Shown here piece after piece: positions 13,327 through 20,336 of a stretch of DNA of 44,160 bases; the stretch's first letter is position 1, and every line of letters starts with the position of its first letter. Below the pieces are notes generated by a model that saw only the letters and a program-made list of their open reading frames with translations, did no database searches and was not told the origin of the DNA. Both the position numbers and the translations under genes were made by a program. This DNA comes from a virus, in IMG/VR virus record IMGVR_UViG_3300030060_006061, positions 1 to 44,160 of that record. One strand, 5' to 3'.

Positions 13327-13345
13327 AGTTCTGTTAAGATAAATA
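13312..13345 (+). promoter_or_regulatory. psbA promoter: sigma70-like plus late box
   Basis: TTGACA (13312-13317), 17 bases, TAAGAT (13335-13340), overlapped by the late box GATAAATA (13338-13345). This is the same early/late layout as at 4254-4287. It would keep psbA on through the whole infection, and it leaves a leader of about 145 bases. Confidence 0.65.
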
Positions 13346-13495
13346 ACGAAAGGTGATGTCCTTAAACATCAATATTTGCTCCCGCTAACCAAGACCTATG
13401 GGAGGGTAAATTACGTCTTTCATATCCAGTAGTGAGGGATTACTGGAAATAAGTTTCGCTCTACCCTAGAGCCCTACTTAACAAACGTCTTACTA
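13346..13495 (+). promoter_or_regulatory. Structured psbA 5' leader, PhotoRC-like candidate
   Basis: Four hairpins can be drawn in order: GATGT/ACATC (13355-13370), CTCCC/GGGAG (13379-13404), CCAGTA/TACTGG (13426-13446) and CTCTA/TAGAG (13459-13471). AGGGTA (13403-13408) is also complementary to TACCCT (13462-13467), which would make a pseudoknot. Named RNA motifs PhotoRC-I and PhotoRC-II lie in this position before psbA in marine cyanobacteria and cyanophages; membership here is inferred from position and structure. No clear Shine-Dalgarno precedes the ATG. Confidence 0.6.
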
Positions 13496-14581
13496 ATGAC
13501 AACTCTTTCAAAACAAGGCAGAGGTGGTCTCCTACAGGGATGGCCAGAGTTCTGCGAATGGGTAACATCAACTAACAACAGAATTTATGTTGGTTGGTTC
13601 GGTGTACTCATGATTCCATGCTTACTCGCAGCAGCAGCATGTTTCATCGTTGCATTCATTGCAGCACCTCCAGTCGATATCGACGGAATCAGAGAACCAG
13701 TAGCAGGTTCATTCTTATATGGTAACAACATCATCTCAGGTGCAGTTGTTCCATCATCAAACGCAATCGGTCTACACTTCTACCCAATGTGGGAAGCAGC
13801 AACAGTAGATGAGTGGTTGTACAACGGTGGCCCATATCAGTTGATTATCTTCCACTTCCTTATCGGAATTTCTGCTTACATGGGCAGACAGTGGGAATTA
13901 TCATACCGTTTAGGTATGCGTCCTTGGATTTGCGTAGCATATTCCGCACCAGTATCTGCAGCATTTGCTGTATTCCTTGTATACCCATTCGGTCAGGGTT
14001 CATTCTCAGACGGTATGCCACTTGGAATATCTGGAACATTCAACTTTATGTTTGTATTCCAAGCAGAGCACAACATCCTAATGCACCCATTCCATATGGC
14101 TGGTGTAGCAGGTATGTTCGGTGGAGCACTATTTGCAGCAATGCACGGTTCACTTGTAACATCTTCTCTAATCAGAGAAACAACTGGTTTAGATTCACAG
14201 AACTATGGTTACAAGTTCGGACAAGAAGAAGAAACATACAACATCGTAGCCGCACACGGTTACTTCGGTAGATTAATCTTCCAGTATGCTTCATTCAACA
14301 ACTCAAGAAGTTTACACTTCTTCCTTGGTGTATTCCCAGTAGTATGCGTATGGTTAACATCCATGGGTATCTGCACAATGGCATTCAACCTTAACGGTTT
14401 CAACTTCAACCAATCAGTTGTAGATGCGAACGGTAAGATTGTACCAACATGGGGAGATGTTCTTAACAGAGCAAACCTTGGTATGGAAGTTATGCATGAG
14501 AGAAATGCACACAACTTCCCACTAGACCTAGCATGTGCTGAGTCTTCAACAGTTGCTTTAACAGCACCTTCAATCGGTTAA
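13496..14581 (+). CDS. psbA: Photosystem II D1 protein
   Basis: D1 is the fast-turnover core subunit of photosystem II that holds P680, the pheophytin, QB and most ligands of the manganese cluster. The 361-residue protein is complete and has no intron. With an offset of +2 from standard numbering, Tyr161, Asp170, His190, Ser264, His332, Glu333 and Asp342 are all present. Position 130 is Gln (in GRQWELSYR), the low-light D1 type in Synechococcus. The C-terminal extension after the DLA processing site is 15 residues. A promoter, a structured leader and a terminator make it a unit of its own. Confidence 0.98.
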   Translation: MTTLSKQGRGGLLQGWPEFCEWVTSTNNRIYVGWFGVLMIPCLLAAAACFIVAFIAAPPVDIDGIREPVAGSFLYGNNIISGAVVPSSNAIGLHFYPMWEAATVDEWLYNGGPYQLIIFHFLIGISAYMGRQWELSYRLGMRPWICVAYSAPVSAAFAVFLVYPFGQGSFSDGMPLGISGTFNFMFVFQAEHNILMHPFHMAGVAGMFGGALFAAMHGSLVTSSLIRETTGLDSQNYGYKFGQEEETYNIVAAHGYFGRLIFQYASFNNSRSLHFFLGVFPVVCVWLTSMGICTMAFNLNGFNFNQSVVDANGKIVPTWGDVLNRANLGMEVMHERNAHNFPLDLACAESSTVALTAPSIG

Positions 14582-14590
14582 TAATTTAAC

Positions 14591-14599
14591 TGATATAAT
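14591..14599 (+). promoter_or_regulatory. Extended -10 element before the psbA terminator
   Basis: TGATATAAT is an extended -10 sequence (TGn plus TATAAT) with no clear -35 box. A start about seven bases downstream would fall in the first arm of the psbA terminator, so this RNA could pass into psbD. The same nine bases recur before the psbD terminator. Confidence 0.5.
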
Positions 14600-14604
14600 C
14601 ACAG

Positions 14605-14626
14605 GGGGTCTTCGAGACCCCTTTTT
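14605..14626 (+). terminator. Intrinsic terminator after psbA
   Basis: GGGGTCT (14605-14611) and AGACCCC (14615-14621) pair perfectly around a three-base loop, followed by five T. It should end most psbA transcripts before psbD. Confidence 0.85.
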
Positions 14627-14640
14627 CATAGGAGAAATTA

Positions 14641-15717
14641 ATGGTAGCATCTACCTTACAAGCACCCACAAGGGGTTGGTTTGATGTTCTTGATGACTGG
14701 TTAAAGAGAGACCGTTTCGTATTCATCGGATGGTCTGGTTTACTTTTATTACCTTGTGCATTCTTGTCTATCGGTGGCTGGTTCACTGGTACTACATTCG
14801 TTACAAGTTGGTACACACATGGTATTGCATCTTCATATCTTGAAGGAGCAAACTTCTTGACCGCAGCAGTATCCACACCCGGAGATGCGATGGGTCACAG
14901 TCTATTATTCCTTTGGGGGCCTGAAGCACAGGGTTCTTTTGTTCGTTGGTTACAAATCGGTGGACTCTGGAACTTCGTAGCATTACATGGTGTATTCGGT
15001 CTCATAGGATTCATGTTACGTCAATTTGAGATTGCAGGTCTAGTAGGGATTCGTCCTTATAACGCACTCGCATTTTCAGCAGTGATCGCAGTATTTACTA
15101 GCGTCTTTTTAATATATCCATTAGGACAGCATAGCTGGTTCTTTGCACCTTCATTTGGAGTTGCAGCAATCTTTAGATATATCTTATTCATACAAGGATT
15201 CCATAACATCACACTCAATCCATTTCATATGATGGGTGTAGCAGGTATTCTTGGTGGTGCTTTACTTTGTGCTATTCATGGTGCAACAGTGCAGAACACA
15301 CTGTATGAAGATACATCTATCTACACCGAAGGTAAGATTCAAAGTACAACATTCCGTGCTTTCGATCCTACACAGGATGAGGAAACTTATTCAATGATTA
15401 CAGCAAACAGATTCTGGTCACAGATATTTGGTATTGCTTTCTCAAACAAAAGATTCCTACACTTCTTGATGCTCTTTGTACCTGTGATGGGTATGTGGAC
15501 ATCATCAATCGGTATCGTAGGTCTAGCACTTAACTTGAGAGCATACGACTTTGTATCTCAAGAGATAAGAGCAGCAGAAGACCCAGAGTTCGAGACCTTC
15601 TATACAAAAAATATACTTTTGAACGAAGGCATGAGAGCATGGATGTCATCTGTAGATCAACCTCATGAGAACTTTGTGTTCCCAGAAGAAGTATTACCTC
15701 GTGGTAATGCCTTGTAA
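14641..15717 (+). CDS. psbD: Photosystem II D2 protein
   Basis: D2 pairs with D1 in the photosystem II reaction centre and binds QA. The 358-residue protein matches along its length: the N-terminal [19 protein letters not shown], the helix with [30 protein letters not shown] with redox Tyr160, [15 protein letters not shown] with the chlorophyll- and iron-binding His region, and the C-terminal [15 protein letters not shown] lies before the start. It follows psbA by 59 bases with a terminator and a promoter-like element between. Carrying both psbA and psbD is usual in broad-range cyanomyoviruses. Confidence 0.98.
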   Translation: MVASTLQAPTRGWFDVLDDWLKRDRFVFIGWSGLLLLPCAFLSIGGWFTGTTFVTSWYTHGIASSYLEGANFLTAAVSTPGDAMGHSLLFLWGPEAQGSFVRWLQIGGLWNFVALHGVFGLIGFMLRQFEIAGLVGIRPYNALAFSAVIAVFTSVFLIYPLGQHSWFFAPSFGVAAIFRYILFIQGFHNITLNPFHMMGVAGILGGALLCAIHGATVQNTLYEDTSIYTEGKIQSTTFRAFDPTQDEETYSMITANRFWSQIFGIAFSNKRFLHFLMLFVPVMGMWTSSIGIVGLALNLRAYDFVSQEIRAAEDPEFETFYTKNILLNEGMRAWMSSVDQPHENFVFPEEVLPRGNAL

Positions 15718-15730
15718 AATTACATACATA

Positions 15731-15764
15731 TGATATAATAAAGACCCTTATAGGGTCTTTTTTT
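15731..15764 (+). terminator. Extended -10 element overlapping the psbD terminator
   Basis: TGATATAAT (15731-15739) is followed directly by AAAGACCC and its complement (15740-15760) and a T-run to 15764. A promoter start would fall inside the hairpin, so new transcripts toward talC would escape while psbD transcripts stop. The layout copies that after psbA. Confidence 0.75.
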
Positions 15765-15777
15765 ATGCAAGGAAAAG

Positions 15778-16209
15778 ATGGATCTAGATGAACAACTAGA
15801 ACTGGCTCATTTGCTACTACAGGAACGCAAGTGTAGAGTTTGTGGTCAGGAAAAAAATCTAATTGATGGTTATTATCGAACTCGAAAGAATGTCAGGTTA
15901 GCATCTTCATACTCTTACGAATGTAAAGAGTGCACTGTTAAAAGAGTTTGTGAAAATAATCGTTGCAATCGACTTAAGAAAAATCGTATTAAAAAAATGA
16001 AACAAACTGAAAATTTGCAACAACTCATGGAAAGATTTACTAAGAGATTAAATCAGACAAATCCAGATGATAAGGAGAGAGTATCCTATCTTAAGGGTTG
16101 CATAGACACTATTGATTATTTGGCTACAGGAAAACTACCAAATGACGGTAATCACGATGGTATGAAAAATCATAGACCTAGACATTCTCAACTTGATGCG
16201 TTAGACTGA
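15778..16209 (+). CDS. Zinc-ribbon protein, unknown
   Basis: The 143-residue protein has two CxxC pairs, CRVC near 19 and CKEC near 49, about 30 residues apart, as in a zinc ribbon or in endonuclease VII-like proteins. The histidine-rich HNH core expected of such nucleases is not seen. A strongly basic middle part (NRLKKNRIKKMKQ) suggests nucleic-acid binding. It lies between psbD and talC with AAGGAAAAG before the start. A DNA- or RNA-binding role is likely but not specified. Confidence 0.6.
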   Translation: MDLDEQLELAHLLLQERKCRVCGQEKNLIDGYYRTRKNVRLASSYSYECKECTVKRVCENNRCNRLKKNRIKKMKQTENLQQLMERFTKRLNQTNPDDKERVSYLKGCIDTIDYLATGKLPNDGNHDGMKNHRPRHSQLDALD

Positions 16210-16248
16210 AAAATATCAACCACTATATAAAATCGAGAGATCATACTT

Positions 16249-16914
16249 ATGAAAATTTTTCTTGATACTGCTGATACAAAAATTATTAGCAAACATTTCG
16301 AGACTGGATTGATTGATGGTGTGACCACAAATCCAACATTGATTATGAAAAGCCATGAAAGACCTGATGATGTATATCGTGACTTAGTTTTGATTGGTCT
16401 TAAGGATATAAGCATGGAAGTTGTTGGAACTAAAGAAGAGATGCTTGCAGAAGCAGATCGTCTTATTAGTAAGTTTGGTGATGTAGTAACAATTAAGGTG
16501 CCTTGTACACCCGACGGCCTAACGGTCTGTAAGGAGTTGTATAGTCAAGGTGTTAGAGTTAATGTCACACTAATATTCAGCGTCTCACAGTCGATCCTAG
16601 CGGTCAAAGCGGGAGCGAGATATCTCTCACCTTTTGTTGGTCGTGTAGATGACCAGAGATTTGGAGGATGTAATCTCATTAGAAGAATTAAAGAGGTGTT
16701 GCCAGTTCATGTTGCAGCACAATATAATCTACCTGAGATACTTTCTGCCTCAATCAGATCAGTTGCTGACGTAGAGCATTCATTCGCTCAAGGTGCTGAT
16801 ATCTGCACAATGCCACCCAAAATCTTTGAGAACATGTATAATCATATTCTCACAGACAAAGGATTAGAACTTTTTGACATCGATTATCAGAAAACAATTA
16901 AGGAATTTACCTAA
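16249..16914 (+). CDS. talC: Transaldolase-like protein TalC
   Basis: This is the short transaldolase/fructose-6-phosphate aldolase family form found in many cyanophages (221 residues). FLDTAD at the start, GVTTNPTL (24-31), the Schiff-base lysine Lys83 in TIKVPCTP, and ILAVKAGARYLSPFVGRVDD are all present. It transfers a three-carbon unit between sugar phosphates and so supports the oxidative pentose phosphate pathway, which yields NADPH and ribose for phage DNA. The glutaredoxin gene follows directly. Along with the CP12-like gene, it fits a block of carbon fixation in favour of the pentose pathway. Confidence 0.95.
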   Translation: MKIFLDTADTKIISKHFETGLIDGVTTNPTLIMKSHERPDDVYRDLVLIGLKDISMEVVGTKEEMLAEADRLISKFGDVVTIKVPCTPDGLTVCKELYSQGVRVNVTLIFSVSQSILAVKAGARYLSPFVGRVDDQRFGGCNLIRRIKEVLPVHVAAQYNLPEILSASIRSVADVEHSFAQGADICTMPPKIFENMYNHILTDKGLELFDIDYQKTIKEFT

Positions 16915-16915
16915 A

Positions 16916-17152
16916 ATGAAAGCTGTAGTCTATTCAAGAGATAATTGCCAATGGTGTGATAGAGTAACACAATTACTCAGAAGTGTTAAGATCGATTATG
17001 TTGAATACAAATACGATCTAGACTTTACAAAGCATGAGTTTCAAGAGGAGTTTGGTTCTGATGCCACATTTCCTCAAGTCTCAATTGGAAGCCGTTACAT
17101 TGGAGGATGTAAAGAAACTTTAAAATGGTTACAAAAAGAAAATCTCATATGA
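16916..17152 (+). CDS. nrdC: Glutaredoxin
   Basis: I use the ATG at 16916, just after the talC stop and behind AAGGA; an in-frame ATG at 16874 lies inside talC. The 78-residue protein has the redox motif CQWC (11-14), the TFPQVSIG segment with its cis-proline, and the YIGGC turn. Glutaredoxins give electrons to ribonucleotide reductase and other enzymes, in line with the need for dNTPs. The stop overlaps the next gene as ATGA. Confidence 0.9.
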   Translation: MKAVVYSRDNCQWCDRVTQLLRSVKIDYVEYKYDLDFTKHEFQEEFGSDATFPQVSIGSRYIGGCKETLKWLQKENLI

Positions 17153-17490
17153 AAAACTTTGAAGAAGTTTATTTTATCGTTGAGAAAGCACTTGAACTTG
17201 CTTTCAAGGGTGATTTTGTTTTAAAATTTTATCCTTATCTTGAAGGTGAGGGTGTAAAGAAAAAACAAATTGAAGAGTTTATCGCAAGTTCAACAGCAGA
17301 TGAATTATCACAACAAGTTTTAGAACTTGAAGGATATATCAAAGGTGGTGACAAAACTCTTAAAGAGGCCTACGGTCACATACCAAAACCAAAAGCAAGA
17401 AAGATAAAAACTTATCTTTATGGTATACTAGAGGATGCGTGGAGGTACAACCATGACAAAAGGAGAGGAAGAAGAAAACGCTCTAAATAA
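17149..17490 (+). CDS. Small helical protein, unknown
   Basis: The start at 17149 forms an ATGA overlap with nrdC (113 residues). It has a mixed helical body (EVYFIVEKALELAFKGDFVL) and a very basic C-terminus (HDKRRGRRKRSK) that may contact nucleic acid. No family is recognised. It overlaps the next gene by about 38 bases. Confidence 0.6.
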   Translation: MKNFEEVYFIVEKALELAFKGDFVLKFYPYLEGEGVKKKQIEEFIASSTADELSQQVLELEGYIKGGDKTLKEAYGHIPKPKARKIKTYLYGILEDAWRYNHDKRRGRRKRSK

Positions 17491-17635
17491 AAACAAACCC
17501 GAAATCAATCGGGGTGTAGAGTTGTTACTACGTAATAGGAGGAACGTTCAACCTAAACCAACTTTCCAGTTAAAATTTACTTTCTTTAAAAGAGAAATAA
17601 CTTTAACTTTAAACATAACAAAAAATAATCTCTAG
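17453..17635 (+). CDS. Small basic protein, unknown
   Basis: A perfect GGAGGT (17441-17446) fixes the start at 17453 rather than the in-frame ATG at 17435. The 60-residue protein has an acidic start and a beta-like basic C-terminal half (FQLKFTFFKREITLTLNITK). The function is unknown. Confidence 0.55.
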   Translation: MTKGEEEENALNKNKPEINRGVELLLRNRRNVQPKPTFQLKFTFFKREITLTLNITKNNL

Positions 17636-17642
17636 GAGATCC

Positions 17643-17870
17643 ATGGAAACTTTAATAGTAACTCTAACGATTACAACGACAGTATCGTTTCTTGCACTAT
17701 TGGTAGGAGGTGTGATAGGATGGGTAGCAAGAGGACACTCATATGAAACAACACCAGTTTACACACATCCAGAGATGTTTGATGAAAATGGTAATCTAAG
17801 AGCAGATGAAATTTTAGCAGTTCGATTTGAAAATTATGACAACAACGACGAAGAAGAAGACAACGACTAA
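17643..17870 (+). CDS. Membrane protein with acidic tail, unknown
   Basis: The 75-residue protein has one N-terminal helix (about 4-29, LIVTLTITTTVSFLALLVGG and onward) and an Asp/Glu-rich C-terminus (NNDEEEDND). TAGGAG lies just before the start. The next gene begins inside its last 35 bases in another frame. Relatives appear in other cyanomyoviruses, from memory. Confidence 0.6.
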   Translation: METLIVTLTITTTVSFLALLVGGVIGWVARGHSYETTPVYTHPEMFDENGNLRADEILAVRFENYDNNDEEEDND

Positions 17871-18327
17871 GAAGGTAAAACTACCTCCTAATCCTTTTAT
17901 CCATGAGATATTAGAGTATGTTGACAGTCAAAGAACAAAGGCAAAAAAAGTTGAAGCCTTAAGAGAACACAGAGATGATTCTTTAACTGCAGTTCTGATA
18001 TGGAATTTTGATGACAAAGTGGTGTCAGCTGTTCCTGATGGTCAAGTACCTTATAAAGAGAATGAGGTTCCGGTTGGAACTGATCATACGTCACTCCGTA
18101 GAGAATGGAAAAATCTATATCACTTTATTAAAGGTGGTAATGACACACTGAGTTCTCTTCGTAGAGAAACGATGTTTATTCAATTATTGGAAGGTCTACA
18201 CCCAGAAGAGGCTAAAATTATTTGTCTTGTTAAGGATAAAAATCTTACAAGTAAGTATAAGTTGACTAAGGAAATTGTTGCAGAAGCGTTTCCTGATATA
18301 ACATGGGGTTTACATAGAGGATCATGA
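17836..18327 (+). CDS. DUF6433-like phage protein
   Basis: The 163-residue protein starts at the ATG at 17836 with a Thr/Lys-rich head (TTTTKKKTTTKK). The body, including FIHEILEYVDSQRTKAKKVE, LTAVLIWNFD and LYHFIKGGNDTLSSLRRE, resembles a family of unknown function common in T4-like phages, which I believe is DUF6433. It is probably soluble and helical. Its stop overlaps the next gene by ATGA. No biochemical role is known to me. Confidence 0.6.
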   Translation: MTTTTKKKTTTKKVKLPPNPFIHEILEYVDSQRTKAKKVEALREHRDDSLTAVLIWNFDDKVVSAVPDGQVPYKENEVPVGTDHTSLRREWKNLYHFIKGGNDTLSSLRRETMFIQLLEGLHPEEAKIICLVKDKNLTSKYKLTKEIVAEAFPDITWGLHRGS

Positions 18328-18626
18328 GTGAAATAAAAGCGGAAGATTATTCTTGTGAGGTCTTACTCGAACAGACCACACAGGAAAAAGCGAAGGACAC
18401 TTCTTTCCCGACTGATGCGTATAATGTAACTTACACAGTAGATGGAAAGGATATGTTAGATGTATGTCGTGCACAGAAAAAAGCTGACGTATTTGATCTA
18501 TACTATGACAAATACAAAAATGTAAAAAGTATTGAGTATGGATCGGGAACTATCTCACCGAATCGTTTTGGTTTAAAACCACCACCAAAGAAAAAGAAAA
18601 CGAGAGGTAGTAATGGACAAAGATAA
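18324..18626 (+). CDS. Unknown protein with basic tail
   Basis: It is a 100-residue protein, with an acidic N-terminal half with two cysteines and a strongly basic end (KPPPKKKKTRGSNGQR). It is coupled by ATGA to the upstream gene and overlaps the next by 14 bases. No motif is recognised. The tail suggests nucleic-acid contact. Confidence 0.55.
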   Translation: MSEIKAEDYSCEVLLEQTTQEKAKDTSFPTDAYNVTYTVDGKDMLDVCRAQKKADVFDLYYDKYKNVKSIEYGSGTISPNRFGLKPPPKKKKTRGSNGQR

Positions 18627-18888
18627 TTTAAGGGATCAAATCAACGAACTTATTCGTGATGAGATTCAAGAAGTTATCAATGATTATGTTGATGCTCAAG
18701 AAACTACAAAAAAAGCTGGACTAGGGTTCGTTGGTAAAGAAGATGAACAGGAGTTAAAGGTTAACATTCGTAAGAGCGAAGTTGACAAGTTAATGAAACA
18801 ATACAAAAAGATTAAGAAAAAAGAAAGAAACAATCTAAATAAGATCAAAAAACTAGGTTTGGTCGATAAAAACGGTAAACCTTTGTAA
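18613..18888 (+). CDS. Charged coiled-coil protein, unknown
   Basis: The 91-residue protein is almost all helix-forming charged residues (NELIRDEIQEVINDYVDAQE, then KQYKKIKKKERNNLNKIKK). It has no cysteine and no membrane segment. It ends the run of small genes that started at nrdC; a new promoter and riboswitch-like unit follow. Confidence 0.55.
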   Translation: MDKDNLRDQINELIRDEIQEVINDYVDAQETTKKAGLGFVGKEDEQELKVNIRKSEVDKLMKQYKKIKKKERNNLNKIKKLGLVDKNGKPL

Positions 18889-18913
18889 AATGTAACAAGT
18901 TATACCATTCCAC

Positions 18914-18942
18914 TTGACTACATAGTTATGGTATGCTAACAT
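18914..18942 (+). promoter_or_regulatory. Sigma70-like promoter of the riboswitch unit
   Basis: TTGACT (18914-18919), 17 bases, TAACAT (18937-18942). The RNA would begin close to 18949, right at the first glutamine riboswitch-like element, so the leader is essentially made of the two aptamers. Confidence 0.55.
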
Positions 18943-18949
18943 ACCTTTA

Positions 18950-18990
18950 CGTTCATCCCACTAGGGACGCAAGTAAGCCGACACGGAACG
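18950..18990 (+). promoter_or_regulatory. Glutamine-II (Downstream-peptide) riboswitch-like aptamer 1
   Basis: CGTTC (18950-18954) pairs with GAACG (18986-18990) as the closing stem. After an A, TCCC and GGGA form the second stem, followed by the conserved-looking GGGACGCAAGT and a CCGACACG segment. This order matches the glnA/Downstream-peptide class of marine cyanobacteria, which binds L-glutamine. The match is by eye. Confidence 0.8.
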
Positions 18991-18994
18991 GACT

Positions 18995-19036
18995 CGTTCA
19001 TCTTCTTTGAAGACGCAAATGTTGACCGAAGGAACG
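18995..19036 (+). promoter_or_regulatory. Glutamine-II (Downstream-peptide) riboswitch-like aptamer 2
   Basis: It is a second copy four bases after the first: CGTTC (18995-18999) closes with GAACG (19032-19036). TCTTC/GAAGA replaces the stem sequence of copy 1 with kept pairing, then GACGCAAATG and CCGAAG. Compensatory stem changes between the copies support a real RNA fold. A GGAGG Shine-Dalgarno follows at 19056-19060. Confidence 0.82.
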
Positions 19037-19068
19037 GCATTTAATTGCCCACTACGGAGGAAAAACCA

Positions 19069-19212
19069 ATGGCAAAAGTCACTTATCGCGGAGTCGAATA
19101 TGACTCTGAAGAATACAACACTAAAGTTGTTGCAGAAGCAGCACAGCGTGAAAGACACGATCTAATGTATCGCGGTCTAAAGGTTAAAAGCAAGGCATCA
19201 CCTTGCAGCTAG
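19069..19212 (+). CDS. Downstream peptide, DUF4278-type
   Basis: The 47-residue peptide has two copies of the YRG signature, TYRGVEYDSEEYN at the start and LMYRGLKVK near the end, typical of the DUF4278 peptides found behind glutamine riboswitches in cyanobacteria. In freshwater cyanobacteria one related product, IF17 (gifB), inactivates glutamine synthetase; whether this phage peptide does so is unknown. The rest is helical and charged. GGAGG lies eight bases before the ATG, and a terminator follows, so it is a stand-alone regulated unit. It is missed by a 60-residue ORF cutoff. Confidence 0.85.
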   Translation: MAKVTYRGVEYDSEEYNTKVVAEAAQRERHDLMYRGLKVKSKASPCS

Positions 19213-19218
19213 CAACAA

Positions 19219-19244
19219 AGGGGGGTTTACACCCCTCTTTTTTT
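19219..19244 (+). terminator. Intrinsic terminator of the riboswitch unit
   Basis: AGGGG at 19219 and CCCCT at 19232 form a GC-rich hairpin followed by a T-rich run to 19244. It isolates the downstream-peptide gene from thyX. Confidence 0.8.
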
Positions 19245-19248
19245 ATAC

Positions 19249-19259
19249 TATAATAAATA
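19249..19259 (+). promoter_or_regulatory. Combined -10 and late box
   Basis: TATAAT (19249-19254) shares bases with AATAAATA (19252-19259). It lies right behind the terminator and 16 bases before the ATG at 19275, so it should drive the small gene and thyX. Confidence 0.5.
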
Positions 19260-19274
19260 AAATGAAAAGTTTTC

Positions 19275-19436
19275 ATGGACAAAGGAAAATTAAAAGTCTT
19301 AGTCATGGCTCTTAAGGAGATTGTTGAAGAACTAGAGAGCGAAGTATATTCCGATGTGGATGCTTACAAATCTCCTGCGACTTTTTCATCTGCACCGATG
19401 AATTATGATGAGATGTTTGATGATGGTTCAGATTAA
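19275..19436 (+). CDS. Small acidic protein before thyX, unknown
   Basis: The 53-residue protein has a helical N-terminus (KLKVLVMALKEIVEELESEV) and an acidic tail (NYDEMFDDGSD). Its stop overlaps the thyX start as TAATG, so the two are coupled. It was too short for a 60-residue cutoff. The function is unknown. Confidence 0.6.
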   Translation: MDKGKLKVLVMALKEIVEELESEVYSDVDAYKSPATFSSAPMNYDEMFDDGSD

Positions 19437-20068
19437 TGTCAGTATCACTTATCAGTATTACTCCTGACGCTGAGAAAACGATGGCACATATTGCCAGAGT
19501 ATCTAATCCAAATAATCAGGATAATCCAAACTATGCAGGATTGTTGAGATATTGTATCAAGCATAATCATTGGTCTGTCTTTGAGCAGTCATCTATGACA
19601 CTTGAGATTGAAACTACAAGAGCAATCGCAGCACAGATACTACGACATAGATCATTTACTTTTCAAGAGTTCTCACAGAGATATGCACAAAGTAATGAGT
19701 TGGGAAAAATAGAACTACCAGATTTAAGAAGACAAGATATAAAGAATCGTCAGAACTCTACAGATGATCTTGATCCGTTTGTGAAACAGAAACTCGAAGC
19801 ACAGATGATAACTCTCTTCAGTTCTGCTCAATCATTGTATAATCAGATGATTAATGAGGGAGTTGCAAAAGAATGTGCTAGAATGGTATTACCTTTATGC
19901 ACTCCCACTAAGATATACATGACAGGTTCATGTCGTTCATGGATACATTACATCGATCTCAGATCAGCACACGGAACACAGAAAGAACACATGGATATTG
20001 CTGAAGCATGTCGTGAAGTGTTTACCGAACAATTCCCTACTGTGTCCGAAGCCCTTGAGTGGGTCTAA
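19436..20068 (+). CDS. thyX: Flavin-dependent thymidylate synthase
   Basis: ThyX makes dTMP from dUMP using methylene-tetrahydrofolate, NADPH and FAD. The signature RHRSFTFQEFSQRY lies at residues 70-83, in agreement with the ThyX motif RHRxxSxxxxSxRY. The C-terminal SWIHYIDLRSAHGTQKEH segment and the 210-residue length also fit. Marine cyanobacteria use the same type, and it is a standard gene of cyanomyoviruses. Coupled translation with a small upstream gene is likely (TAATG). Confidence 0.95.
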   Translation: MSVSLISITPDAEKTMAHIARVSNPNNQDNPNYAGLLRYCIKHNHWSVFEQSSMTLEIETTRAIAAQILRHRSFTFQEFSQRYAQSNELGKIELPDLRRQDIKNRQNSTDDLDPFVKQKLEAQMITLFSSAQSLYNQMINEGVAKECARMVLPLCTPTKIYMTGSCRSWIHYIDLRSAHGTQKEHMDIAEACREVFTEQFPTVSEALEWV

Positions 20069-20071
20069 ATA
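20065..20071 (+). promoter_or_regulatory. Late-type box CTAAATA
   Basis: It overlaps the thyX stop codon and lies 21 bases before the next ATG. The match is short and partly forced by the stop codon. Confidence 0.35.
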
Positions 20072-20092
20072 TTTACAAAACTTAAAACACCT

Positions 20093-20335
20093 ATGCCTAC
20101 CTACCCTGTTAAAAACTTGAAGACCGGTGAAACAAAAGAGATCCAGATGTCAATGACAGACTACGATCAGTGGCGAAAGGATAATCCCGATTGGGATAAA
20201 GATTGGAATGCTGGAGTCGCAAACGTCGGAGAAGTTGGAGAAGTTTATGATAAACTTCGCAAGACACATCCCGGATGGAATGACGTATTGCGTAAAGCAT
20301 CCAAAGCTCCCGGTTCTAAAGTAAGACCTGTTTAA
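20093..20335 (+). CDS. Conserved small phage protein, unknown
   Basis: The 80-residue protein starts MPTYPVKNLKTGETKEIQMS, with a Trp-rich middle (YDQWRKDNPDWDKDW) and a basic C-terminus. I recall relatives in many cyanomyoviruses, sometimes labelled FmdB-like, but the cysteine pairs of FmdB zinc ribbons are absent here. It sits between thyX and phoH. The role is unknown. Confidence 0.6.
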   Translation: MPTYPVKNLKTGETKEIQMSMTDYDQWRKDNPDWDKDWNAGVANVGEVGEVYDKLRKTHPGWNDVLRKASKAPGSKVRPV

Positions 20336-20336
20336 C

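Noticed and set aside
13813-14271. 152-residue plus-strand ORF in another frame inside psbA
   Set aside because: psbA is certain here. The ORF's Cys/Arg/Ile-rich product is typical of an out-of-frame shadow and it has no Shine-Dalgarno.
15778-16209. Calling the zinc-ribbon protein endonuclease VII
   Set aside because: Two CxxC pairs are present, but the His/Asn core of the HNH active site is not visible, so only zinc binding is supported.
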